Shown here: positions 43,702 to 56,044 of the stretch, piece after piece
Layout of the letters: every line of letters begins with the position of its first letter
Numbering within the stretch: the stretch's first letter is position 1
Source of the DNA: Podospora bellae-mahoneyi
Lineage: Eukaryota; Ascomycota; Sordariomycetes; Sordariales; Podosporaceae
Assembly (NCBI RefSeq): GCF_035222275.1
Contig: NW_026946359.1
Location: forward strand, 3,472,001 to 3,536,000
Length of the DNA: 64,000 nucleotides
Reading direction: 5' to 3'
The notes under the pieces: model-generated
The model's database searches: none
Seen by the model: only the letters and a program-made list of their open reading frames with translations
Told to the model about the DNA's origin: nothing
Position numbers and translations under genes: made by a program

Positions 43702-45738
43702 TGGCTCGACTGAGCTCCCTCTCTTTTTTTTTTGCGGGCACTTGGACGGCAGCCGACAGCGACAGAGCGTTCTAGCTTGGCGGCGTCAGAGGGTGCGTAT
43801 GCGAGCTGCCTTCTGCGTCTTTTCCCCATAAAACCCCCAGGGTCGGCTGTGGTCTGAATTCGCGATGGAACGCAGTTTGCCTTGCGTTAGTGGTTGGATG
43901 ACACGCCGCAGAGGGGAATTCTGCCGGGTTTCAATCGTGGTGTGTGGCAGCAAATGGCAGTGGGCCGATGCAAATGAAGAGACAAGTGACTGGTCGACAG
44001 CATCCCGTTTTGATCAGCAAGGTAGGTGTGATGTTATGAAGGCTGCTTCCAAAGAGAAATGGTTGGAAAGGGCAGAGCAGAGCAAATAGAGCAGAACAGA
44101 GCAGGCCCAAAAGGCCGACAGAAGTGCCAGAGGGGGCCAAGTTATTATTATTAGAAAAGAACAATTCCCAGAGGCCTGTCTCGCCTCCTCTAGCTTGGGG
44201 GTTGTTAATCTTGTGTTGGGTGCCCTTCGGGAACCCGCAGTCGCGTTCGATGGGATCGTCCAATGAGCACGGCGCCTTCCATGAGTGTTACCTTGCTCTC
44301 CAGATATTTACTGTGTAGTCCCCCAGAGCGCTCTTGACGATATCACAAAAGCGAAGTTACAAGGTCGCAATATTCAGTGTCTTCCAGAGCACAAGCACTA
44401 CCCGATGACGGCAGTTCGCCAGCCCGGACGGGAAACGGGTGCTGAAACGCTTGATGGGGGTACAGGGATTCTAGAAGATTAAACCTATTTCCGGTATGGT
44501 CGGCAAGCCAGGGGCCCCTTTCTAGCGTTGCGGGAACCACATGCTCGGGCCAAGGTTGGGCCTCTCTTCTTCTGTCGACTGACGAGACAGAAGGAATATA
44601 TATCATGAAGAGATGACGATCGGCTTCACTTCTGCGGCCTGTCACTGAAGACACAGCAGCTAGGTCAAGCTCATGCAGCTGTCTTTTGTTTGCAAAGATC
44701 AGACGCTTCTGCTAATAATTACCTCACATAAGGTAACCATCAAGACGGGCCGCTGATGGCCGCTGCGGAGAGCAAAGAGAAATGCTGCAATGCAACCTGG
44801 ATGGATGCTCCCGAGTCTGCATTGGAGCCAAACAGAACACCAATCATTGGCTTCAGCCGAGGTCAAGTCGTGAAGAGATATTGAGAAATTCAAAAGAGAG
44901 AGATGCTCACCAGAGATCCAGACGTCCAGACCACAGCTCAACATCAGATGAAACGGAGACAGACGCCCAGATGTCGTAATGAAAAGAAGCAAGCCAGGCA
45001 TGCACGTGACCCTCTCAACATCTCCTCGCGTTGCCGGGGCGTTGCTCCGTGGCGAGAATGACAGAAAAGCATTACGAGATATTCCGCGGCTTCCGCTGTC
45101 AAGATCAAAGGGGTTCGTCAGTGATCGCAGGCTTCTCGCCGGTTGCTCTTGTGTCAGGAAACAAAAAATAAAAAAGCTTCGGCGGGGTTCGAGCTGTGTG
45201 GACCGACGCGTTGCAGTGGACCGTGTCCTCCTCATCTCCCCACCTTCCGTGTCGCAGACCAGGGGGTGGGCCATCGGTCCCCAATCCCCACCGGCGCTGC
45301 ATCAAGCCATCGGGCCCCCTGGGCGAGAGCAGGCGAGACAGTCACAGGCAATTCTACCGCATGAAGTTATCTCATTTCTTCTGCCTGCCCACCCTCGCCC
45401 AACCTGCCTGCCCACAGAAATACCACACACAGCGGAATCGCCTGGACCTCGCTTTTTTCCCTTTTGCCTATCCATCCCCCCTCACCGGAAAACCGTCCCG
45501 AAAAACCCAGACGTTCAGTGTCTGAGACTTGCCTCCCGTTGTGCGTTGAGCCGTCTCTTGTTTACTTTCTGCCTCAATCAACCACCAACGACAGCCACTC
45601 GCCCACTGGGCTCCCTGCCGTGGAACAACACACTTTGCTCTGTTCAAGACGCTTCAGCAACCTTCGTACCAGACAGAAAGAAACGACGTCATCGCCGACG
45701 ATCGCTCTTGGTATACCGAAATAGGCACACTCCGGCCT
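43702..45738. other. 2-kb divergent promoter region, long leader of the 45.7-kb gene
   Basis: The first part is the KAR9 upstream region, with a T10 run near 43725. Bases 44980-45738 are C/T-rich and open in all plus frames for long stretches, probably leader of the next gene with upstream ORFs. No separate gene is supported. Confidence 0.45.
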
Positions 45739-47547
45739 ATGGCCTTTTGCCTCTCGTCCTCACTCGATATCAAGATGGCAGCTGCTTCTGGTGAGCCCGC
45801 CAGCGGACGCTGTGCCTCACCTCCGCTCGACAAAGCTCCCGGCCCGGCCCTCGGCCCTCGTTCTGACCCGACACGCTGCCTTTCGGTGGGCTCGACCGTC
45901 TCTCATGGCTCCGCAACTACAGAAGCCTCGAATGTGCGCGAGTCTCTTGGGAGCGACAGCTCGGCCTTCTCACGCCAGTCCTCAGAGAGCTACCGTCCCT
46001 CTCGTGTCTCTGATATCTACACGGGCAATCTTCCACTCAATAATCGGGACTCGATGAACGGCATGGATATGCCCTACACGCCAGTGACACCGTCGGGGTC
46101 CAGGAGCTCGAGCAGGCGCCGGGGTTACATGCGTCCCCAGGGAACTGACTTCGCTGCCAGCGCCCGCGCTCGGGAGAGCGTCCTGAGCCTCGGGAGCATC
46201 GCACATCTTCAGTACTACTTTGCACGGACCGGTTTGCTGGACGGGAAGGGTGGTCGGCTGGCACGCAAAAGAGACAGCAAGGCACAAACACTGGATCTTT
46301 CTTCGCTCGATTCCGTGTCGTTTTCTAGTCTCAAGGCCCCGGTCAGTGACCATGACTCGAGCTACGCATCCATGGGAAGCAGCCCGGATCTGGGTGCGCA
46401 CAGTAGCTTTGTCAGTTTGGCCGGCGGTTCCCTCGTCGAATCGCCCACCGATGAGCAACACCCGGAGGAATTCTATTCCGAGGACGAGTACGACGAGGAG
46501 GATCTCAACATGCCCCCCCCGACGACCAGCACATACATTCACCGAGAAAAGGCAGTCCCAAAGCCGCCGACGGTTGCTGAATTAAGAACCGAGCTCACAA
46601 ACGCCCTCGATACTGCCAAAAGATCACTGAAGGAGGCAAAAGACGCCAAGGCCCCACCAGACGATTCGCCCAAAATTTCCATTCATTTGACTGATGACCA
46701 GGGAGCCGACTCACGCGCACGTTCGGGGTCTACCAGAAGCACCCGGAGCAATAGGAGCAATATTGGGTGGTTTGAGATTCAGGGCATGCACATCCTTGAT
46801 GTCATGACGCTGGCTATCCGGGCGGCCAAGATTTATTACACATCCCACGACCGACCTGACCGCCTGGATGCCATCAAATCGGAAAAGGAGATTCGCAGTG
46901 CCTTGCTCTCTGTGATGGAGGTGCTCAAGCGCATGGCAACTCGGGGGTTCTCTGGCGGCATGCGTGAGGATGAGTTCCACACTATGAATGAATGGATCTC
47001 CGGGCTCCACAGCATGCTGGCTGCTGAGGCTGAGATAGAGGCTGCCGAGGCTGCTGAGCGGGAGGGGTGGACTTGGTTGCGCGATGAAGGGTGGGAGGGC
47101 CGCGAAATTCAGCGCGAGGAAGCCTTCATACAGTCGATGCTGCACGGCATCAAGGACCCCATCGAGAACATGCCAACCATTCCCACATGGGTCCCCATTG
47201 ACCGGACGAAGCCTTTGGGTGAGCAAACGCTCCCCACACCGTTTCTTGCGTCCCTGTCCAACGGCCAGCGTCTGGTTCACTTGCACAACTGTGCGGTTCG
47301 CAAGTCTCGCCGGAGGTTTGGTGCCATCGCCTCGTTCCATGGCGACACCCAGAAGCCATATCGCGCCGCTGACAACTTGCGCTACTGGCTCAAGGCGGCC
47401 GAGCTACGATGGGAGGTGCTGCTCAAGACCGATGCTCTTGGCCTCCAGTACAACACAAGCCCGCAACTCTGGCTTGACTTTGAGGATGCCATTCTCCAAT
47501 GGTGCCGAACAGTACGCGGCGAGATTACCGCCGAGCTGGAGGGCTAG
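45739..47547 (+). CDS. Conserved fungal protein of unknown function (602 residues)
   Basis: A single uninterrupted frame. ATG 45775 (MAAASGEPASGR) has a better start context than ATG 45739, giving 590 residues. The N-terminal half is Ser-rich and disordered (YRPSRVSDIYTGNLPLNNRD, SRSSSRRRGYMRP), with an acidic patch EEFYSEDEYDEEDLN. The C-terminal half is folded and Trp-rich: WFEIQGMHILDVMTLAIRAA, YYTSHDRPDRLDAIKSEKEI, EREGWTWLRDEGWEGREIQR, LRYWLKAAELRWEVLL and LWLDFEDAILQWCRTVRGEI. I recognise no domain, signal peptide or membrane segment. The long stretch without stop codons and even coding character make it a real gene. It looks like a filamentous-fungus-specific, probably phosphorylated, cytosolic protein, but that is inference. 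Confidence 0.85.
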   Translation: MAFCLSSSLDIKMAAASGEPASGRCASPPLDKAPGPALGPRSDPTRCLSVGSTVSHGSATTEASNVRESLGSDSSAFSRQSSESYRPSRVSDIYTGNLPLNNRDSMNGMDMPYTPVTPSGSRSSSRRRGYMRPQGTDFAASARARESVLSLGSIAHLQYYFARTGLLDGKGGRLARKRDSKAQTLDLSSLDSVSFSSLKAPVSDHDSSYASMGSSPDLGAHSSFVSLAGGSLVESPTDEQHPEEFYSEDEYDEEDLNMPPPTTSTYIHREKAVPKPPTVAELRTELTNALDTAKRSLKEAKDAKAPPDDSPKISIHLTDDQGADSRARSGSTRSTRSNRSNIGWFEIQGMHILDVMTLAIRAAKIYYTSHDRPDRLDAIKSEKEIRSALLSVMEVLKRMATRGFSGGMREDEFHTMNEWISGLHSMLAAEAEIEAAEAAEREGWTWLRDEGWEGREIQREEAFIQSMLHGIKDPIENMPTIPTWVPIDRTKPLGEQTLPTPFLASLSNGQRLVHLHNCAVRKSRRRFGAIASFHGDTQKPYRAADNLRYWLKAAELRWEVLLKTDALGLQYNTSPQLWLDFEDAILQWCRTVRGEITAELEG

Positions 47548-48462
47548 GTGCCACCAAAAAAAAAACAAGCATCGGCAAGCGTTATTACCTGCCCAGCGGG
47601 AGACGTGGTCAGCAATCAAAGCCAGGTGGGTTCGGCACTGCAGATGCCTCTGGAGGACATACATACCAGCTTATCACAAAATCTTCCTGGGGAGAGGGGG
47701 AAAAAATTGGGACGGATAGGGGGGGGACAGGCTGGCAGGATATGACGACTGAAAGATGTTACGACCTGATAGACGGCTTGGCCCCTCGTCCGCCTTTTTT
47801 TTTTATATATATATAATCTTCTTTTCTTTTTTTTTCTTTTTCGACTCACAAACACTTTTGTCTATTCTTCATACCTTTTTTCTTTTACTGCTGGGGTTGG
47901 GCCTCCACACCTGCCCCTTTTTGGTTTCAATAACCACATAATCCTGGATTATACCTGGCTTCTTGAGAGCTTTTACGATGGACTATTCCTTGACCTTTTG
48001 TCCAACTTTTGTCAACACAGGCAGATATAGGGGGTTTTGTTCATGTTGGACTTTTTCGTTATATTCTGCCTGTATATACTTTCAAAATGTTTGTTTGGGA
48101 AAGGAGAGACATGACGAGTTTGGGGGGGGTTTCACACTTTTACGCATACAAAACATTACCTCCTTTTTTTTTTATTTTACTTCGTTCGGGCTTGTTGTGG
48201 TCCTCCTTGTTACCTTTTTTTTTTTACTTGGGTTTCTTATCACTACTTCTTCATTTATATACCCCCGTTTATCAGCATCATCATCATTATCAGCATTAAA
48301 AGAAACATTGAAATACCAACACAAAGCTCACACACACATTGGGATTTGGGGCGTTTGTAATGGGTTTTGTTTGGGGAGAAAGGTTGGAAAGAGAGGGGGA
48401 CTGGGCGGAGGAAGAGGTTGGAGAGGAAAAGGGGTGTTAATTAAGATGAGGGGAACAGAGAG

Positions 48463-48489
48463 TATATATATATATATATATATATATAT
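48463..48489 (+). repeat. (TA)n microsatellite
   Basis: A 27-base alternating TA tract, between GGGAACAGAGAG and GTAGATG. Confidence 0.9.
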
Positions 48490-48698
48490 GTAGATGTGTC
48501 AATCAAAGGCTGAGGTTTTTCAACCCTTGGTATCTTGATATATATTTGTGGGCTTGTTTTTGACTATGTATGTTAAGTTTCTAGATTAAAATTGAGGACA
48601 GACTGTAGTACTATTGTTTTGAGAATGTTGCTGTTAGTGAGAAGAGAACAAATAACATTTTCTCTCATTATAAGTCATTATCAACTAGAATTAATTCT

Positions 48699-48736
48699 CT
48701 CTCACACACACACTCTCTCACACTCTCACACACACT
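48699..48736 (+). repeat. CT/CA compound microsatellite
   Basis: TCTCTCACACACACACTCTC is followed by further CACTCTCACACACAC units. Simple repeat. Confidence 0.8.
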
Positions 48737-49781
48737 ATTTCATACTTGTATAGGATTTTCTATAGCTAGCATAAATTGTTAGCTATCAGCTAGCTAGAGA
48801 TGATTCCAATCGTCTCCAGCCGCTATACACCGTTACCGGCCGCAAAATTTAGCTCCAAGCTTTAGGGTTTTTTGCTTTATGCCATAAGTTCTCTCTTTGT
48901 CTCTATGATCCGGCTAGATCCTGGAGAAACGTAACGAGTTCTTATTTTTCTTTATAATTCTTGTTCAGATCCTAGAGAAGTGTAGGCGTAAAAGTATCTC
49001 TTGCTTTTAAAGGCTATATATACTTCCAAACTTAATCAGTCATGTTGTTTAACTTTTAAAAGTACACCTCCAGAGATGCATATTCACAGTCATTATCATC
49101 AAGTAAATCTCAAAATAAAAGGGATTCTCTGCCACTTAAAGGCTTAACTACTTCCCTTCCCATCACACCTCCCCTGCTTTATGTAGGTATGCACAATGCT
49201 GTGATTGATCCTCAATTATCCCCTGTATACATAATCCAACACCTCTCCCATCCTGATCAACCACTCCTTTTTTCCACCCCTCAACTACCCCCATGCAAAA
49301 AGCTCCTAGAGCAAAGCAAATTCGCAGTTATCAAATATCCTCTTCCTCTGTTGATCTACCCTGTGCGTGAATGGGTATCGTAATGTGATGATATGCCTTG
49401 AGAAAGACGCTGAAAAGTCTGAGGCATGAAGACGGAGCGATGCTTGCTTGTCTGGTGTGGTGATAGCCCACCCTTTGACCCCCTCTCTGCCTTTTACCCC
49501 CTTTCCCTCTCCCAGCACCACGTAAAGACACAAAAAATGAAACTCCTCTCTTTAATGCACCGCGCCGCCCAATGCTGTGAATGAAGTACAATGCTCATGT
49601 TTGTGACCCCCTTCCCCTGAAAAGAGCCCCCCTTTATGTCGTTATATACAGTATCGTCTGATGCACGTAAGTCGTCATCGAAACAAAGAAAAAAGCTTTG
49701 TGAAACATCGACTGAGATAAAAAAAAGTCAATGCTATGAACGCAACCCGCATTCTAGGGGATGAATCCACTATGGCAGATG

Positions 49782-52700
49782 TTAACGAGGCATGGCCGAA
49801 ATTCCACCTCCGCCTCCACCCCGAGGGTAAGACGAGCCCTTGCTTCTGCTGCCACCTGCCGATTTGGCTGAAGAACCTCCACGCTTGCTTACACCTCCTG
49901 AATTGCGGTTGTATCCGTTGCTGCCCCGTCCACCTTTCTTCTTGTAGTAGGACCCGCCACCGCTTCTGCTACCATAGCCAGAACCTTGATGCTGAGAGTT
50001 AGAGGCGGCTTTGGTAAGTCTCTCAGCATCAGCTTCCCTTTGCATTGCTTTAAGCTCTCGATGAAAGGCTGCCACCTCGGGGTTCACATAGGGAGCGCCA
50101 GCGCCATACCGTGATCCGCTCGCCATATCTTCCTCGTCGTCAAAGTCACCAAACTCCTCCTCTCCATCACTGATCACAATGACATCTCGATTCCCCTTCT
50201 TCCTTATATGAGCATTGGGGGCGATTGTGGCAGCGCCAGAATACTGGTTTCTGCTGGGATCCTGGTTGCTCATCATCTCCTGGTACTGTTGGTGCAGCTG
50301 TTGAATCAGGGGCACAAAGTGAGAACCCCACTGGTCTACTTTGTCAGGAGTGACGCCGCGGATGGTGTACATCTTGGCCGGAGTCGTTGTCCAACGAGCG
50401 ATCATTTCACGGTACTGTTGATCCGTGAAAAAGGGGCGAATATGGTTTGTCTCGGCCCTAATCTGAATCTCAAGCTGCTTCGCTTCAAAAAGGAAATGAT
50501 CTGTGATAACTTGATGGACCTGGTCCAGTTGAGAGAAATCAAATGGCCTAAGCGCATCCAGGGTCTGCTGATGCCGTGTAGCAGTGCGATGATGACGAGA
50601 TGGGGCGGCGGCGTCAAAGTCCACTTCCTCCTCGTAGTCGGATACCACGAAATTGTCCTTGGCATAGCCATTGGCATGTCGCGGCCTGTGGTCTTGGATA
50701 TCTTCGTCTTCATCACCGGAACCGAGTTCGTCTCCAAAATCTCCTTCGGCCTCATCATCAATGAACTGTCGACCCCGCTGAGGCGCCAGCCGCTTTCTCG
50801 CTGGTGCAGAAACAGGCGACGACACATTGGTAGAGGGCGGTGCTCGAACCATTGCTTCGGATTTGACCAGGCACTTGCGGGAGAAAAGATCCTGCTCGGG
50901 CATCAAGATGGTCAGTCTTGTCCCGCTGGACCAGAAGTGTCTGAAATTCTCCTTGGAGACCTAAGACACAGGTGCTGTCAGTACAAAAGGCAAGGATAAA
51001 CTCAAGGGTGTTGTTGCTTACGTGGTAGTAAAGATTAAGACCGCCGTTTGCGCTCGTCTCCGCTGTGCTATGAATTATCTTCACCCTCTCCATCTCGATA
51101 ATGACAGGATAGATGGCTGTGTTTTTGATGCCGGGTGCTACGCCGAAGCCTGGCAGGTGTTGGTAGTTCTTCTTATCTCGCCCGGCCATAGCGGAAGCGA
51201 GTTTACCAATAGAGCCGCCTTTGGCACCCATGCCAGGAATCAAGTCAATGATAGCCTTGGCCCAGTCAGTGCGGTCCACCTGCTTAAGAGTGACTCTCTC
51301 GCCGAGAAGGCAAAAGTCACACTGCTTGTTGCAGTTGGCAGCATTGAAGTCTTCCCCAAAATACCCCAGCAGCTGCGTCCGACGACAAGAAGTCGTGTTC
51401 AGACAATAAAACGTCATCCTATCCAGCAGCTCCAGCTGCTTGTCCTTCTCAGCCTGTGACCGCACGTGCTTGCCGTCCTTATCAAGCTCATCTTTTTGCA
51501 CCATGCGCCTCAGACTGGTCACGTCGCCGTAGGAAAAGTAAAGGATGCAGTCGGCAGGCTTCCCATCACGCCCAGCGCGCCCGGTCTCCTGATAGTACCC
51601 TTCCATGGTTTTTGGAAGAGAGACGTGGATGACAAAACGCACATCTGGCTTGTCAATTCCCATGCCAAAGGCTATCGTGGCAACAATGACGTGAATTTCA
51701 TCATCCTGCCACTTCCGCTGAATCTCCGGCCTGTCGTCCAATCCGGCATGGTACGGCGCTGCCTTGATGCCATACTTCTCCACAAGCTTCCCAGCAATGC
51801 CCTCGCAAGAAGCGCGGGACGTCGTGTAGATGATGCCGGTTTGATTCTTGTATCTGGTGGCGATCAAACTGCCGAGCGGGTCGACATAAGTTGGGGGTTT
51901 GGGAAAGACCTCATAATAGAGATTGGGCCGGTTGAAGCTCTGCGTGAAGAGTTTACAGCCTGTCATTCCAAGCTGATGCTGAACATCTTTCCGAACACTC
52001 TCGGTTGCCGAGGCGGTTAAGGCCATCACCGGGACACCTGGGAACTGCTTTCGGAACTCGCCCAAAGCTTTGTAGTCGGGACGAAAATCATGACCCCACT
52101 GACTGACACAATGGGCTTCATCAATGACCAAACGAGCAAACTTGCCTCTCTGGTGCAGCATCTTAAGTGCGCGCCGGATCTGGGTGTTCTCGTTGGCGAG
52201 CATCTCCGGGGTAACGTAGAGCAGCTGGTAGAAATTTTCCGGTGTCTCGTGGTTGAGTTTCCCCAGTATATGTCGTTTGTGAGCTGCCGCCAGGTTTCCA
52301 TTGAACGCCACAGCCAGGATATTGATCCTTTCCATGTGCTCAACTTGGTCACTCATCAAACTGAGGAGAGGTGACACCACAATGGTAACACCTTTTGTTT
52401 TTCCACTTTGAACAACCGCGGGAAGTTGATAACACAACGATTTTCCACCTCCTGTCGGCATCATGACAAAGGCATCCTCTCCGGCAAGAGTGCAATTGAT
52501 GGCTGGGAGCTGGTTATGGCGGAAGTTGACGAGCCGAAAGCGGTCTTTCAGAGCTCGAAGGACATCTGCAGACCAGGGGAACTGCAGGAGCTCAGGCGGA
52601 ATGGCAGTCTTCCGTACCACAGGTGGTGCAAGCTTTGCAAGAGCTCGCCTGGGTGGTGCGGGAGCACTATTGCTAGTGGCCTCAGACAACGTAGAGCGGG

Positions 52701-54996
52701 CAGCTGTTCGCACAGCGGCAGTCGCTGAGGGTGCTGACGGGCCTCCTGAAAATTGCTCATATGCACTAAGCAACAAATCGTCCGGGACATCGTCTTGTCC
52801 ATACTCGTCTATCTCGGCCGCCTGTGTTTGGGTCCTGTTGTGCGCCCGTGGTGGTGCAAATTGCGAGGCTGCTTCCATAGCAGCAAGTTCGTCCTCGTCA
52901 ACATCGAAGTGATTCGAGCTGCTTGGCACAGCTTGATGGTAGGGTGGCTGGACCCGAGATCCCGAGAACTGAGTATGTTGTTGGTTTGGTGGGAAGTGCG
53001 GAACTGGCGGTCGAAATTGAGGAGCAGCAAACTGGGATGGGCCTCGCTGAGATTGGCTACCAGAGTATTCCGACGTGGCATGGGCCTGACTAGGACCTGT
53101 AATTAAAGAAGGACATTCAGGAATGATGCGTCCCTCACTCGGAGAAGTCCTGGCATCGGCCGCATGGGCTTGTGCCCTCGGGGAAGAGTCGGCAGGCGCA
53201 ATGGAGTCGTTTTGGTTCTTAAGAAAATCGAGATCATCGATGCCAGCCTTGATGAGGTGGGCGATGAGTGTTTTCTCCGCGGTCTCGATTTCTTCATCGA
53301 GTTTTAGCAGCTGTTCCTCATGCTCCTCTGTGTCAATACCATCGCGATACGCCTTCGCAATCTTGTTTACCAGGACTTCCTGATCACTGTTCAGCGTTTT
53401 GTACGAGGCGTATGACTCCTGGAGAGCAAGCAGTGCTTTCTTCTTATCGTCCAAAGGTTTTTTCGCATTCTTGATGCGCTCGCGCTCTTGATTACGCTCT
53501 TCTTTCAACCCCCTCTGAGTCAAAAATCTCCTAAAAGCTTCTGCGTTCTCCTGGAGCTGGGAGTCCACAAGTTGCAGCATCTCATCCAAAACCGAGGGCC
53601 GAGAAAGAAACAAGCCCAGGGTATGCTTGTTACGCTCAATCTCAGAGCCGAGAGAAGCCTCCGAGGCTGGGTTTTGCCCCGAGCTGACAGGCTGAGGCAC
53701 CGAGGCTTGGGATCCCTGCGTGTTACCGACAGTCGCTCTGCTCCCGTTGCTGACGACATTATCGAGTTCCATAGGCATCGGCGCCGGCGCTTTCGAGGGA
53801 GTCTCCTGAATGGAAAACTCCATGTCCACATCCATATCTTGAACTCCTGGGGGCGACTGAGCGTCGGGCGATCCGTGGGAGGCCGGCGTGGTGAATTCAT
53901 CCTCCGAGTCGTAGACAACATCGGCACGCTTCGCCCGTTTGTTTGACGAGTTGTTGGCTGGGGTACATGAAGCGTCCACCTCCTCGTCCAAAAAGTCGTC
54001 GCTGTTGAATTCGGCAGTCGCGGGCGACTTTCGCTTGCGAGCGGATGCTGCGACAGCTGGGACGGTTGGGACGGTTTGATTGGGTACAGCAGAACTACCA
54101 TGAGAAGCTTCACGGCCCTGGACCGTGGGTTCCTTAAACGCACGGCTTGTTCCGGGCGGGCAAGGGGTAGAGATATGCGTCTTCACAACTGAAGGCGCCG
54201 TGGCGCTGCGTTTGAGAGCTGAGCGGACGGCTGAGGAGGGCGGGACGATCTCATTAATGTCTGGATACTCTTCGTCAAAGTCGTCCAAAGTCTTGATAAC
54301 TTTGGTCTGCTGATAGGGGTTCGCTTGGCTACGGCTGGAGACAGGCTCAGGGCGCTCGGCATAGTCCTCTCGCCACATCCTCTTGCCATCGCCAAAGCCC
54401 ACCACAGAGCTGGACCCATCGTTGCGATCTTCTTCGGTGAGATCAATGGGATCGGAGAGGTCGTCAAACTCGACCTTCACGCGGGCGCTTGTCTTAACGG
54501 GCGGCGGCGGCGAGGAAGAGCTTGCCTGGGGCCGGACAGCAGCATTGGCGGAATAGGCGCGCTGCAAAGCTCCGATCTGTGTACTTCTAGTAGTAGAGAC
54601 CGGAGTGGGGAGTTGCTGTTGCTGCTTAGTCGCCAATGTTGGCCGGCGGCTGTTGTAGGCGGACAGCTTTGCCATTCCGCTCGCGTCGTCGATGTCTACC
54701 TCATTGGTGGAAGGGATGGCAGCGAGGTGTGATCCTTGAGTAGAGGCAGTGCCATGAAGAGGGTCCTGGGGGGCAGTGCCAGTCTGTGATGGAAAGGCAC
54801 CGGCAGCCGTAGCACTAGGAAATGAAGAATGGTTAGGTCGTGAAGTGCGTGAAGTGCGGGTCACATCGGCAGCAGGAGGTGGAGGGGTGTTGTCGAAAGG
54901 GTCTTGGGCGGCGGGTAAAGGTGGTCCCGATGGCCTCAAGCGCGTCGTCTCTCTCAAGAGCCACGACAGATGAGCACTCAGATTGTTCCGAGTCAT
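49782..54996 (-). CDS. qde-3: RecQ DNA helicase, QDE-3/Sgs1/BLM type
   Basis: Two exons, 51022-54996 and 49782-50960, with a GTAAGC...TTAG intron, give 1717 residues. The N-terminal 800 residues are disordered and acidic, with a coiled coil at about 520-620. The helicase core has MMPTGGGKSLCYQLP (about 842), LVIDEAHCVSQWGHDFRPDY (about 958), TASATESVRKDV and YYQETGRAGRDGKPADC. The RQC zinc-binding cysteines follow (YCLNTTSCRRTQLLGYFGED, CNKQCDFC), then the winged helix and an HRDC domain (about 1455-1545, RPFFTDQQYREMIARW). The tail is Gly/Ser/Arg/Lys-rich (RGSNGYNRNSGG). The start MTRNNLSAHLSWLL resembles relatives. An upstream in-frame ATG at 55152 is possible. Family role: unwinding recombination and replication intermediates. 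In Neurospora QDE-3 is also needed for quelling. Confidence 0.92.
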
Positions 54997-55372
54997 GGGA
55001 TCGTACAGGAACCTTGGGCCCCAACCCGAATGGCTCGCATCGATGTTGAGTACAAGGAGAGGATTGCGAGGAGGGAGGGGGGTGGTGCTGAGAATCCCTG
55101 GAATGGTTCGAATCACTCTGAGTGCTTGTGTGAGGATGGGTGGATAGGGCATTGTGAAAACGCGTTGAGAGCGCTCCTAAACGCGTCGTCATGTGCTCCG
55201 CCAAGCCTAGGCGCCCGCTAGCCCGCTAGGGTAAGGTGCGCCAAGATCCAAGTGAACTAAGCTCATCCTGGGCGGCCCAAGCTCCCTCTACGGGGACAGT
55301 GAATTGGGACAGTGAATTGAAGTCTACACCGTAACGACACTGGCCTAACGGTGCGACTCTCAAGTCCGACGA

Positions 55373-56044
55373 TCAGGGAATTTGGACAGTAAAGTTCCCG
55401 CGTATGGGGAAGGGGATTGAACGATGAAGTGCCTGCGGACTGGGAGTGGGATTGAGAAGAGGATCGGAAAGGGGGAGTGTGAGCAGAGCTGGCGTAGCAG
55501 GGTGCGTGCTTGTGTGAATATCTAGGGTGTCAAGTCGATGCTTACCTCGCGTGCTCGCCCTCGTGGTCCATGGTACCCAGGGGTCCTGGGTGTCCCAAGG
55601 AGTGGCTTGAGTGGCCTGGGTTGTAGTCTCGCGCGTGGGCGCGGTGATGGTGGTGTCCTGAGGACAGGAAGGCAGAAGCACTGGTAGGCGTGGGCGCGAG
55701 GATGTCTCGCGCGCGAACTCGAGGGCTGGTTGACTGCCAGATGTTGGTGGTTTGGGAGAAGGTTGGGAGGCTTCGGGAATACTGGAGGTGGTTAAATACC
55801 TGGGACTGGGAGCAACTATGGAAGGCGGTGGTCTGGGCTTGCAAACTCACTTGCCGGGAGCTACAAGTTCGGATTTTTCAGATGACACTCTTGGGATAAC
55901 TTGGCAGGTGCTCGTGGCATGCTCTTTGATTGAAAACGCGTGCGCGTGCCCGCCTGGACTGTTGGCTGGGAATGAGGTCGTCTCCGCGTTGGAAGACGAC
56001 GGAATCTTGCTCCCTCGCGCGTCGAAGGAAGAAACACTCGACAT
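55373..56044 (-). CDS. Possible small gene of unknown function upstream of the RecQ gene
   Basis: ATG 56044 has a strong context (CACCACCATGTCG). Exon 1 (55851-56044) reads MSSVSSFDARGSKIPSSSNA onward and ends at a perfect GTGAGT donor. An acceptor after CCACCTCCAG (about 55786) keeps frame and leads to a Pro/Ser/Thr-rich stretch containing PSCPQDTTITAPTRETTTQA and WDTQDPWVPW. It either reads through to a TGA at 55373 or splices at GTAAGC near 55546 into a further exon. I recognise no family. The consistent start, donor, acceptor and frame support a gene, but it could be a transcribed leader or a spurious frame. Gene order puts it in tandem with the helicase. Confidence 0.4.

Larger units (their letters stand above)
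47548..49781. other. AT-rich intergenic region with microsatellites
   Basis: 3' UTR of the preceding gene with T-rich runs near 47797-47850 and 48166-48225. Then come a (TA)n tract at 48463-48489, a CT/CA tract at 48699-48736 and a small inverted repeat ATAGCTA...TAGCTAT near 48770-48795. Minus-strand frames at 49306-49591 have no support. No gene seen. Confidence 0.5.
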
